This document shows, piece by piece, positions 47,115-64,000 of a DNA stretch of 64,000 nucleotides (positions within the stretch are counted from its first letter, which is position 1; the number at the start of each line of letters is the position of its first letter). The stretch is taken from NCBI RefSeq assembly GCF_000002995.4, contig NW_025062475.1, positions 992,001 through 1,056,000 on the forward strand, written 5' to 3'. This stretch comes from Brugia malayi. Lineage: Eukaryota > Nematoda > Chromadorea > Rhabditida > Onchocercidae. A program made the translations under genes and the position numbers. The notes under the pieces are model-generated. The model was not told where the DNA came from. It worked only from the letters and a program-made list of their open reading frames with translations, and did not search any database.

Positions 47115-50100
47115 TTATCGATGTTTTTGTAATGCTTCGTTGATACTGCTTACTAATTCTTCACAATTATCTATATGAACTTTTTGTGCAGGACCCAAAT
47201 TAAAACCAAAATGATCAATTATTGCGAAGAATACTTCGATTACAATAAGATAAATAATCATCCATTCTAATCTTGCTTCCTGAAATTTTGAAATTTTTTA
47301 ATACAATTATAATCTGTAAAGTTACTAATTTCAACGGGAATATTTTACTTGGAAAATTATTTATTTTAAAATTTAAATTTATTTAATCACAATATAGAAG
47401 CAACTTAAAAGATGGAAGAATTCTGTAAACAATATTATCGTCACTGTTATTGTTATTATTACTATTATTATTATTTATTACTATCATATACCATGATTAT
47501 TTATTATTATTATTATTGTTATTAATTATTGTCAAAACTATTACGAAACTATCTCTGACTAATGCTAGTTCTTATGAAAATTCAAAAAAAATTAAAAAAC
47601 ATACACAATTATGAGTTTGCATACCGTTCACTACTTTCAATATTTCACTGCAATAATCTAACTGCGCGTTTAACATTCTGAAAAAATAGTTGTTTCATTC
47701 CAAAAGAAACACACACACACAAAAAAGAAAAATAAAGAATTTCAAAATAGTGTTTTTGAAATCAACAAAGAAGTATAACATGAAAAGATCTCATTAAGAA
47801 CAAAAATTAATTAGCTTAAAGTACCTTCGCCGACCCGCAACAGCGAAATGTTTTAAAGCCATTCTATAATATGGTTCCAAGTCTTGTTTTTCCCAATAAA
47901 AATCAGAATCGATCAAGTTCGTATTTAAATTAATTGAATGTCTGGAATGAAAGAGAAAAAATATAATACCATAAAAATTTCTAAGAAAGTGTAATAACCT
48001 AATTAACAGAGTTATTTAACAATTTAAGCACACTTCAAAAGCAGTTAGAAATCAAAGGAAAACAGAGTAATGATAAAAGTAAAGATCTATCATTCATATC
48101 TTTACTTTTATCATTACTCTTATCATTACTTTTATCATTACTAACTTTATATGATCATTATCCAGGAAATATAAACTGTGTCTACAATTAATGTCTCATC
48201 TTTTGTCAATTACAACAGCTGAATAAGAGCAAGTATAAAACATATACGAAAAAGTTAGAAAAAAACTAAAATTAAAAGTAAGAAATCGTAATAATAATAA
48301 TAGAACAGATATCAGCTGGAAATAATGGAAATAACATATATAAAAAATAATAATAATAGAACAGATATCAGCTGGAAAAAATGGAAATAACATCTATAAA
48401 AAAAATTTCAAATGATAGGAGGAGGAATTGCTTGCTCACCTAAGTGATAACAGAGTACCAGTTTGCATTAGTACATTTTTTCGCTTCAAAGGAATTTTAC
48501 CAATACTAAGTCCTTTTGAAGCTTTGGCGAGCGGTTCAGCATATTCCAACAACTGTGCTTCCCATATTGCAACTTTTACTGAAATTAGAACTTAATGTTT
48601 ATCTAGGAAAGTTACTCCTAATAAATGCGACAAGAAATATTAATCTGTAATTCTCAAAATTAAAAGATTTGTAAAATTCAAAAATAAAAAAAAAAAATCG
48701 TTAAAGAAACCATAAAATTCAACACTATTAATTGCAGTACTACCATCGATTAGAACATTTTAATATATGCTAAGTGAATTTTCATATAGGTTTTATGCCA
48801 TTCATTTCTCCTTTTCAAACATTTTCTTATGTAAACATTTCAGATACTTTAATGTAAAGTCTCCCTTCAATATTATGATAAAAAAGAAAAAGGAACTCAA
48901 ACTCACCTGATGCAGCCATTCCATGAGAGAAAGCAAATCGCTCCAAAGTTGCTAAAGACGAGAAATGTCCATCCAAATAATTAGCAAAATTAAGTAGTAA
49001 TTGTTCACCTTTCAATCGTGTTTCACCTCTTAAAAAACAAATTATTGTTTCCATTTCCATTCATTAGTTTTATATATATGTATAAAAAAGTATATAAAAA
49101 AGTAAAACAATACATACAAAATTGCAAAAGAGATATATAATTAAACATAAGTAAGATATTAGAATAAGTCATGAAACCAAATAATGGTATTAATGAGTAA
49201 ATCATATGAACGAATAACGATAATTATCGTTTAAAACTGACAAAATTCAACTTTTACGAAATATGTGAGAACATAGCAAGAAAAGAAGATGGCATAATTT
49301 AACATTATTTATTCCAAAAACTTTTTAAGTAAAAATTTCCTTACTCTTTTACCATACGAAATGATAAGGTATCGGTTTCTTCGAGAACAACTGATGCTTC
49401 ATATGGCAATTCTGTATATTGGGACAAAATATCCATTATTTGGCTACGCTGCAATTCAAAAAAAAAAAAAAAAATAAAGTTTCGAAATTAAAACAATTTT
49501 TTATGAATGAAAATACTGTAATTTTCTCGTTAATATACCGGAATTACTTGAAAATGATACTGATAATAACAATTATTTCAATATCAGAGAAATAAAAAAT
49601 TACCTCAATTTGATTAATGCCCCAAAAGACAACAACACCATCAGCAAACAAAAAGAATTCTTTAATTGCATTCTGATCAATAATATATTGTGGTTTTGGC
49701 ACAAAATGTAAACCATCATCAATTTCTGAAAAAAGAAAAATAAATTTTAGAACTTTTTGAATAAATGCACTGAATTTCATAGAACTATCGAAAACATTGA
49801 TAGAAATACATATTTCTGCAAATCTCAGTAGCTAATCTACAAAAGGGTGAACAAAAAATACAAAAAGTATAATCGGTTAAATTTCAGATGAACAAATACA
49901 ACAAAAAGCTCATAAGAATTTCACACTAACGTTCAATAATAATTTTTGATGATCATTAATGTTTACAGTGGTTTTTTTAAATATCAAATAAGGCTAAATT
50001 AATATAACTAGAAAGATTCCATCAACAGTTAATTAACTGATCAAAAAATAAAAACAGAATTAGAGCACATGTATATGTGAGAAGAAAATAAGGTCAAAGT

Positions 50101-51147
50101 AAAAGTTAAAAATGCAACCAATTTCATTGCTAGAATAAAAGAAGAAATTTTTGGAGCTATGACATTTGTAAAAAAAAAAAAAAAAAAAAAACAGTAAGAT
50201 CACTTTGCCCAATTTGCTCGACCAGTTTAACTATTAAATAAGATTGACTAAAACAGAATTACTTCAATTAATTTTAATTATTTCGATTGTATCAATAAAC
50301 TAAATATACCTTCATCGATATGCGTACAATTATATAAGCTGAACAAATGATCATCATCGAGTAAATCAAGCAATCTGAAGGATTCTGCCATTGCTACACC
50401 AATAATTTCCGGTCCTCTTGGATACTGAAATAGAAAAAAAGATATACTAAATGCTAATTAATCACTAGAAAGCACATCTCAATGCTCTCACATTCGATAG
50501 TTTTAGTGTAAGGAAACAATTCATACAAACTTCATAAACTATTAACAATTTTATTCGACTTGTAAGCGAATAAATTTTAATCTAACAATTACCAAAACGC
50601 TTTTACTCAATATGTTTTCGCATACTAAAAATTAAATGATTTAAATTAATGATAAAAGTAAACCGTCGAATCATAAACTGAAGTTAGAGGTCTACGTCTT
50701 CGAACCGGTTTTCGTACCACAGTTGTTGAATCAACAGTTGGCGGTAATGGATTAGTTGTATCCGCAAAATGTTTAATTGGCTGCATACATAGCACTCTGA
50801 ACGGATTGACTTTCTTAGAGTTTCGCAAACATTATTTAATAAAATTCTAAAAATTAAATTTGCATAAAAATAAACTGTTTTAGGGAAGACAAACATTTTC
50901 ATCTCATTTTTTACTTTCCTCTCACGCATACATAATTTTCAGACTTTTTTTTTTCTTGATCAACTAATTAGTTCATAATGAGATAACTATAATTTGCAAT
51001 TTGAAAATAAAACCTGGCAATTAATGAATTTGATTGAATAGCCTTTGTCCATAACTGTTTCTTATTTATTGCATGAGAGCGTAAATACGATGCATTCGGT
51101 TCAAAAGATGCAAATAAATAACGCAAAAGACTCCAACGTTTTAACAT
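47115..51147 (-). CDS. RMND1: RMND1 homologue, mitochondrial inner-membrane DUF155 protein
   Basis: RMND1 supports mitochondrial translation and is anchored in the inner membrane. Ten exons: 51147-51014, 50796-50664, 50424-50310, 49725-49604, 49448-49345, 49028-48907, 48578-48440, 47941-47825, 47677-47605 and 47279-47115, total 407 aa (human 449). The start MLKRWSLLRYLFASF is a plausible mitochondrial presequence. The DUF155 domain runs from about residue 100: VAMAESFRLLDLL, EFFLFADGVVVFWGI (the family's hallmark), LSIGKIPLKRKNVLMQTGTLLSLRHSINL, LIDSDFYWEKQDLEPYYRMALKHFAVAGRR. A final transmembrane helix follows, in RLEWMIIYLIVIEVFFAII. The exon 9 donor at 47604 (GTATGT) was preferred over an earlier GTATGC because it restores frame and matches the human spacing before RLEWM. 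Same strand as the glutaminyl-tRNA synthetase gene 1.1 kb upstream. Confidence 0.93.
48065..48119. repeat. Perfect 22-bp inverted repeat (hairpin) in RMND1 intron
   Basis: Arms 48065-48086 and 48098-48119 are exact reverse complements separated by 11 bp, in the intron between RMND1 exons 7 and 8. Partial further copies of the arm word (TTATCATTACTTTTATCATT) continue to about 48140. Confidence 0.85.
48288..48405. repeat. 56-bp tandem duplication in RMND1 intron
   Basis: Two adjacent copies, each starting with an AAT run then TAGAACAGATATCAGCTGGA, at about 48288-48345 and 48346-48405, with only a few mismatches. It is in the same intron as the 48065-48119 hairpin. Confidence 0.85.
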
Positions 51148-52278
51148 AACTAAAGATAACAGAAATAATGGTCAAAAGTTAATAAAAGTTAAACAAGTAG
51201 TAAAGTTCTTCAGGCTAACTTTCCCAGTTTTTAAATCCAGAAAATAAAAAAAAAAAAGTGTAAAAGATGAAAATCCCGAACTGCTTAGATTTTTGTTCAT
51301 ATCTTACTTTCATTATTCTTTCAAGAGATATCATCCGGCTTCCTTCCTTATCACTTTAACAATAAATTTTTCACATTTAAATTATCTAATGAAGCTAGCA
51401 TCAAAATATTAATCTATCGTTAACAGGGAGAAAAAGAAAAATGGTTGAAAAACACAACAAAAAATACTCCACTTTTCTGATAATAAGGAAAATTGGAAAA
51501 AAAAATCCATCTTATCCTCTCACAATCTGATATCTTTTAGTAACCATTAATTTTTATCCTTTTTATGTCTTATTCTTCAGCAAAAGATCGTATGATAATT
51601 GAAAGTGTACTCTGACAATAACTTTTGGAACTGTTTAACAAAAAAAAAAATCCTTCCTGAATAATAATCATCAAACGACATTTGTGAAGAGGCACTGGAC
51701 ATACGTCACTTATAATTTAATCAAAATGCATACAACATATTTCATTTTCCTAATAATCACATTTGCTTTTTTTTTTTAAAAAAAACTATCTTATATTAGA
51801 AAAAAGAAACAATAACAACACATTAACAACATGCTAGAAAATATTTGAAAATTTTAACAAAATCAACAACGACAATAATTGAATAATATCATTTCAGTAA
51901 TATACAATTAGCATATTAGTGAGATGAACATTCAAATTCATAATTGCTTCTTCCCGAAAAGCATAAATATCGCTTCGTATAATTTTAAATTTTAACGAAA
52001 GCGTAATGGTAGTAGCAATAGCCTAAGTATAATTATGCCACACTTTAAAAAAAAAGTCATAAATTCTCTTTATATATATATATATGAACACATATATACA
52101 TTAGAAGCTTAAATTAAAATTTCAAAATACAGATAAAATAAAATTCAATGCATTTAATTTTCATAATCTTATATCACTTTTTTTCGATTTTTTTTTTTTT
52201 TTACATTAAACAGATAAATATTGAATTGCCAAATGCTAAACTTCAAGAATTATTTCTATTCCTCTTCTAGCACCTTTG
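51148..52278. other. Spacer between glutaminyl-tRNA synthetase and RMND1
   Basis: About 1.1 kb, AT-rich, with A-runs and a short TA run near 52072. Holds the synthetase 3' UTR and the RMND1 upstream region. No gene or RNA recognised. Confidence 0.6.
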
Positions 52279-58773
<6,495 letters not shown>

Positions 58774-59816
58774 TTTCCACTTCCTATTTTTTTTTCAAAA
58801 AAAAAAGAAAAAATTAGAATTTTTATAATTCATATTAATTAAACTATAACACTCTTCATAATTATTGCTAATAAATTACAAAACAAACAATTAAATTACC
58901 TAAAGAAATTTGAACAGAATTAGCTCTATTAACGTTTAAATTTAACGCAGGCACACAACGAAACATTCTTTCTTCTATTCTGGTTTAAATAATTCAATAG
59001 CTCATCTCTTTATTAAATGTTTGATAACTTTTTGTTAGTCAATAGTTTAAACTTATTTAGTCGTAGTTTTAATAAAGAACTGCACAAGTGATTATCATCC
59101 ATGATTTGTTATAAATTACAAATTTCCAAAATGTATTTACTTAAGATAAAGTATTCAAGATTGATTAGTTCCGGGTGATTAATAAACAAAGATTGTTTAA
59201 CATCTTTTGACGTTTTACCAAAAATTGGCTTTTATATTAAAGCTCTGTGGTGTTATAGAAATAGTCTATGTTTATTTTAGAAAGACAAAATACCATTTCG
59301 GTGTGTTATTCATGAGTATGGGTAAGTTATGCGAAAATAACTATGCTATACACTGGAAAATAATATGTTAGGAAGTGAGAAAGATTACAAAATGATTAGG
59401 AGTAGATGAAATAGGAAGTGAGAAAGATTACAAAATGATTAGGAGTAGATGAAATGGTAATAATTGAGGTGGATTTAAAATTTGTTAAAATTGCTGAGAA
59501 TTTTTGAATAGAAAATCAGTATACAGTGCTTGGATAATTCATTAAGTAGGTTGTATTGTTTTATTTGGTTAATAGAAGGATATATTTTTACATGAAATGA
59601 AAGGTTTTCAGTTCCTAATTCGACGATTCATAATTCTTCTGTTTTAAAATTCTGGAAGTAGGATAACTTTCAATTACAAAATTTAAGTGTTCATAATTTG
59701 CATTAAGATTTGTCATAATTTACGGAAGTATTTTAATATTACAGTGATTTGTTATTGTCCACGTTATTTATTACATTTTTGATCAAAAACTTTTATGCTC
59801 AATATTTTCAGTAGCT
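58774..59816. promoter_or_regulatory. Shared upstream region of divergent GlnRS and SMC1
   Basis: About 1 kb between two start codons facing away from each other, so it must contain both promoters. It includes a perfect 43-bp tandem duplication at 59371-59455 and a TTTCAG acceptor (59806-59811) just before the SMC1 ATG, which could be a spliced-leader or 5' UTR intron site. Confidence 0.55.
59371..59455. repeat. Perfect 43-bp tandem duplication
   Basis: Two identical adjacent copies starting GGAAGTGAGAAAGATTACAA, at 59371-59413 and 59414-59455, upstream of SMC1. Confidence 0.9.
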
Positions 59817-62800
59817 ATGGGACGATTACATACATTGGAACTAGAAAATTTTAAATCGTACAAAGGTAATCAAATAGTTGGACCATTCAAACAATTTACA
59901 GCAATTATTGGTCCCAATGGATCAGGTAACTCATCATTACTATTTTTTGATTGAATATGTAAATCTTTCCGTTTCAATATTGTTATCACATAGCAAATAT
60001 GACTTCATATTGGTCAAGAGAGAAGTGTAATAGCTAATTTTCCATATACAGTTGTTTAGTGTTATTATTTTTGTAATATTCTGGTGGTCAAACTTACGAT
60101 ACCATTTGTAGAATTTTATTTTTTCTACTTATTATTATTTAGTGCATATCGTTTATCCTGACAAATGAATCACTAATGATAACATTTAAAACAATTTTGT
60201 TATTTTGTACGTATTATTTTTCGTCTAATTAATTATGACAATTGTAGTGTATTTTAGGCAAATCGAACTTGATGGATGCAATGTGTTTTGTGCTTGGGGA
60301 AAAAGCAAGTAATCTACGAGTAAAGAAGCTACATGTCAGCAAAATATTTTCTTATATAATTAAAATTGCTTAGTTGATAACAGTTTATAAGAGAGATTTA
60401 ATTTAAGATAATGCGGTAATATACTAAACTGATTTAGATTTATGATTCCTACTGTCAAACCGTACCATGTATTCCATATCACGTGGTTTAGATTACTTGG
60501 CTGTTTTTGACTTGATAGTTGTTTCAGGAAGAAATATTTTAAATTATTTATTAATATTAGGATCTGATACATGGAGCACCAGTAGGCAAAGCAGTAGCAA
60601 ATCGTTGCCATGTGACAATGAATTACGAAGATGACGATGGAAATATGCGTGCCTTTACACGTTTGGTAACCGGCTCTGGTTCAGAATATCGAGTCGATAA
60701 TAAGGTATTGCATAGCTTTTTGTTAATTTAATTTCGTTTTGTCGAGAATTTTTAAATCACTTAACTTAATTATAAGTACTTTCAGCTTACTTATAATTTC
60801 TTTCATCATTTTAACTCCTAGTCAATTGTGTCACTTAAAGTTATGTCGGACATCCCGTATTATTAAAAAGAAGAAATACAACTTTATCAGTGAACATTTA
60901 ATTTAAATAATTATAGACAGTTACACCACAACAGTACGGTCATGCATTGGAAGAAATAAATGTATTCATGAAGGCAAAAAATTTTCTTGTGTATCAAGGA
61001 CAAGTTGAGCAAGTTGCAATGAAAAATCCACGAGAGCTAACGCAAATGTTTGAAGAAATTTCACGGTTCAGCTTTTCTCTACATTGCATGCATAATGTTC
61101 ACAAATTGAAGTAACTTTGATTAATTCTAAGATTATCTTTTTTCTGAACACATCTAATATGTGCAGTCGTTGAAAATGTTGCTATCATTTTTCAGATCAT
61201 GTGAATTTCAAGCAGATTACGACCGCCTGAAGGCAGAATTAGCAAAAGCGGAAGAGGAAGCAGCATTTAATTTAAATAAGAGACGAGGAATTGCACTGGA
61301 AAAGCGTGAAGCTAAATTGGAAAAGGATGAAGCGGAAAAATATCAGATGTTAAAGGAAGAACTGGTTTGCGTTTGAAATATGCTTAATGATTATTAGTCA
61401 TTATTCCATAATGGTTGCCTTATATATAGGATCAGTCTTGTAAGCTTGACATTAAATTACCATCAAATTGTATGTAAAGGTTAATTCTCAACATAAGAAA
61501 ATGCTGTCTGACGGTTTAAGATAGAGAAAATTAACTATTACTTAGGTAATTGGCGAAGAATTTATAAAATAGTTTGATGTCATGAAAGAAGTTAGCAAAA
61601 AAAGAAAAGCTTTTTACATTAGTAATATTGAATCGCACAGAATATTTTGAAAATTTTCCTACCATTGAGTGGTTATGTAGGTTAATACCAACTTTTAATG
61701 ATGCATTTTCTTTGACCATTGTTGTTAATTGCCATTGTCAAACGTGATAGAATTGGATTGCAGGAATCGAAGCAACGTCAAGTGTATCTTCTACAATTGT
61801 TTTATGCGGAAAAAATGGCAGACGAAACGACAAACGATTGGAAGCGTAAAAAAGAAATAGTAGCCGAGCTGACCGGTAATAAATCAGAATGTGATGCAGC
61901 CGTGACAGCGAAACAACATGAACATAAAAAAGTTTTGAAAGAAGTTCACAAACTTGAAAACAAAACATCTGCAAAGGTGCGTTTTCTGAGAAGATGACAT
62001 ATACAATGTATTAGTCGGTTTCTTCTTCACTTGCTATTACTATAATTTTTTTTTTTTTTTTTTTTGCTGCTTTTTGCTATAATTGCTATAGCTATAACTA
62101 TAATTGATGTCAGTAGCTTTTTGATAAGGAATTGATGTTGTCTTATGCTCACTTATGTTTAAGTTATGTTGCATATTTCAAAATACAGGAAAATTTATCT
62201 TTTTCTTTTCACTCGTAGTGACGAATAGGAAAACGGCAGAAGTGATGTACCTGTAAGAATTTGGTGGCGTAAAAAATGCGTTTGATATTCAACACACTGT
62301 TTATTTAAAAGTCATTTACCTCTACTGCTCTAAATTTATCCTCAGTTTTTAATGTACCTTGCTGATTTATGGATTTCATACATACTGCATTTGAATGTAA
62401 TTCTTAGAGTATTTATTTTTAGGAGAAGGAAGTGATGACACAAAAGCCACGTTATGTCGCTGCTAAACAAGGAGTTGTACACGTGAAAGCAAAGCTTGAA
62501 ATGGCTAATAAAGCACATTCTAACGCTCAACGAGCAGCTGAAAGCCATGAAACCAATGTAGTCACATTGAAGCAACAACTCAAGTATAGAATTATGATAT
62601 TTCATGCAATCATCAGTGATCTAAGTTTCCTTGTTTTAACCCTATCTGTAACAGATTTATTTGGCCCTTTTAACCCTATCTATCTTAACAAGTCGTTGTT
62701 TTTTAGAGATGTTGAGCAGAAAAAACAGGAATGCGAAGCGAAACTTGCTACTGAATCGCAAGAATTAGCTATGCAATTAAGTGATGCCCAGGTAATTAAA

Positions 62801-64000
62801 TTTAAATTTTTTGGCTATCAGCTATTTGAATAGCATATGGTTGAAATATTTTGTAATATTAAGTATGAATTAAATATTCGTTATTAATTAAAAATGTTTT
62901 CTTTTCATAGTGACGACTAATTTTGTTGAAGGTAAACGAATATTATGGACTGAAGGGTGAAGCAACAAAACGGTGCGGTGTTATAGATATGGAACTTAAT
63001 AAATTGTTACAAGAACAAGAAACTGAAAAGAATAATTTGCAGTTTGAACAGAGACGTTTAGCTCATGCAAACGACCGCGTTAAAAATGTTTGTTTCTTTT
63101 GAAATTTACCTTCACTTAATCTTTTGTTTTGGTAACTTCGTAATGCAAATGTGCTTTAGAGGAATCTGAATATGTTTTCCTTACATACTTGGTATTTGGT
63201 ATTTGAGAGTATCATTTCAGTTTTGAAAGTTTAAGAAAAAATTTTTTAAAGAAAAATTTTAAAGTCTAGCGTTTAACGATATGAACATCTTCAACACAAG
63301 TAACTATTAGTCACGAAATCTTAAAATGATTAATTTTTAGAAGGAGCAAGAAATTGAACGTATGTCTCGTCAGGGAGAACAACTTGCAGAAAATATCGTG
63401 TCACAGAATAATTTGATTGATGATGAGAAGAAGAATTTGCAAAATCTTGAAGTTCAGGTATGCCATAATATGTTGTTGCATTTTGTTGTCTCATGTAGGA
63501 GTAAATTGTCTCTCTAAAGAAGTAGGAAGATTAAACTGGTATATACATGATGAGATAATTTAGTAAATTGTCCATTAATCCAATTCCGTATAATTTCAAG
63601 ATAAAAGTTGAAAATTATTTACAGGTGCGCGAATCGAAAGAACGTTTGGAAAAGGTAACAACAGAATTAAATAATGTCTCACGGCAGCTGTCAGAGGCAC
63701 ATGGTGATACAGCAGAATCAGAGCGGAACAGGAAACGAAATGAAACTATCGAAAATTTAAAACGTATCTTTCCGGACCGTGTCTACGGCAGACTGGTTGA
63801 CCTATGCCAACCATCTCATCGACGATTTCAGATTGCTATTACTAAGGTTTAATTTTTGCTGATCAATTGTTAAAATATAACTCACTGAAGATTTAGGGAA
63901 TAGACTCTTCTGAATTGAATCGGAACACGACAGTTTCTTTTATTTTAATTTCTTTCTCTTCGACTAAGTTCAGATTATTGTCCTGAGTTAAATTGATTTA
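59817..64000 (+). CDS. smc-1: SMC1 cohesin ATPase subunit, N-terminal half (truncated by window edge)
   Basis: SMC1 with SMC3 forms the ring of cohesin for sister-chromatid cohesion, chromosome structure and repair. Eleven exons are visible: 59817-59925, 60258-60334, 60561-60704, 60917-61065, 61196-61364, 61764-61976, 62423-62583, 62707-62791, 62932-63087, 63341-63457 and 63625-63846, all joining in phase. The N-terminal ATPase lobe starts [17 protein letters not shown] and has the Walker A GPNGSGKSN, split by intron 1. Then come [37 protein letters not shown] and MFEEISRS. From about residue 155 a long charged coiled coil follows. The last exon reaches the hinge ([24 protein letters not shown]). 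The second half of the hinge, return coil, signature motif and Walker B lie beyond the window. [14 protein letters not shown] and the [10 protein letters not shown] sequence separate SMC1 from other SMC families. Confidence 0.96.
62046..62066. repeat. Poly-T run in SMC1 intron
   Basis: About 20 consecutive T in the intron between SMC1 exons 6 and 7; one of many long homopolymers in the window. Confidence 0.8.

Overview
The window is nuclear DNA from a nematode, most likely a spirurid (filarial-type) worm. It is strongly AT-rich, with compact multi-exon genes, introns mostly of 0.1-1 kb, TTTCAG-type acceptors and abundant homopolymers and simple repeats. No bacterial, viral or transposon genes were recognised. 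The species call is inference from gene content and style; no search was run.

Nine protein genes are supported. For the seven complete, securely bounded gene models below (all but the two partial genes), every exon was followed by hand and the splice phases close on a whole number of codons. In order: (1) a strawberry-notch (SBNO) ATPase, minus strand, 3' end outside the window (1-4584); (2) a SET8/PR-Set7-type histone H4K20 methyltransferase, set-1, plus strand (10627 or 11682 to 13283); (3) AVL9, a DENN-family late secretory protein, plus strand (15658-21398); (4) REV1, a translesion DNA polymerase, minus strand (22866-28740); (5) SKP1/skr-1, plus strand (32779-34486); (6) the E1-alpha subunit of the branched-chain keto-acid dehydrogenase, minus strand (35601-39905); (7) RMND1, a mitochondrial inner-membrane protein, minus strand (47115-51147); (8) cytosolic glutaminyl-tRNA synthetase, minus strand (52279-58773); (9) cohesin SMC1, plus strand, 3' end outside the window (from 59817).

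The space between genes is uneven. The 6 kb between sbno-1 and set-1 holds a small GC-rich island with a minus-strand TATA box, a 32-bp minisatellite, TGCATGCA runs and paired CT/GA tracts. The 4 kb upstream of skr-1 holds two weak ORF candidates. The 7.2 kb upstream of the E1-alpha gene is extremely AT-rich, has no recognisable gene, and is full of TGATAA-type motifs and degenerate tandem repeats.

The genes do not form one pathway and there is no convincing operon. Two share a theme of PCNA-linked chromatin and DNA-damage control: set-1 carries a sequence closely matching the PCNA-dependent degron of human SET8, and REV1 carries a PIP-like motif and a ubiquitin-interacting-type helix. SKP1 and the SET8 degron belong to different cullin ligase systems (SCF and CRL4). 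E1-alpha and RMND1 are mitochondrial; GlnRS and SMC1 are divergently arranged about 1 kb apart.
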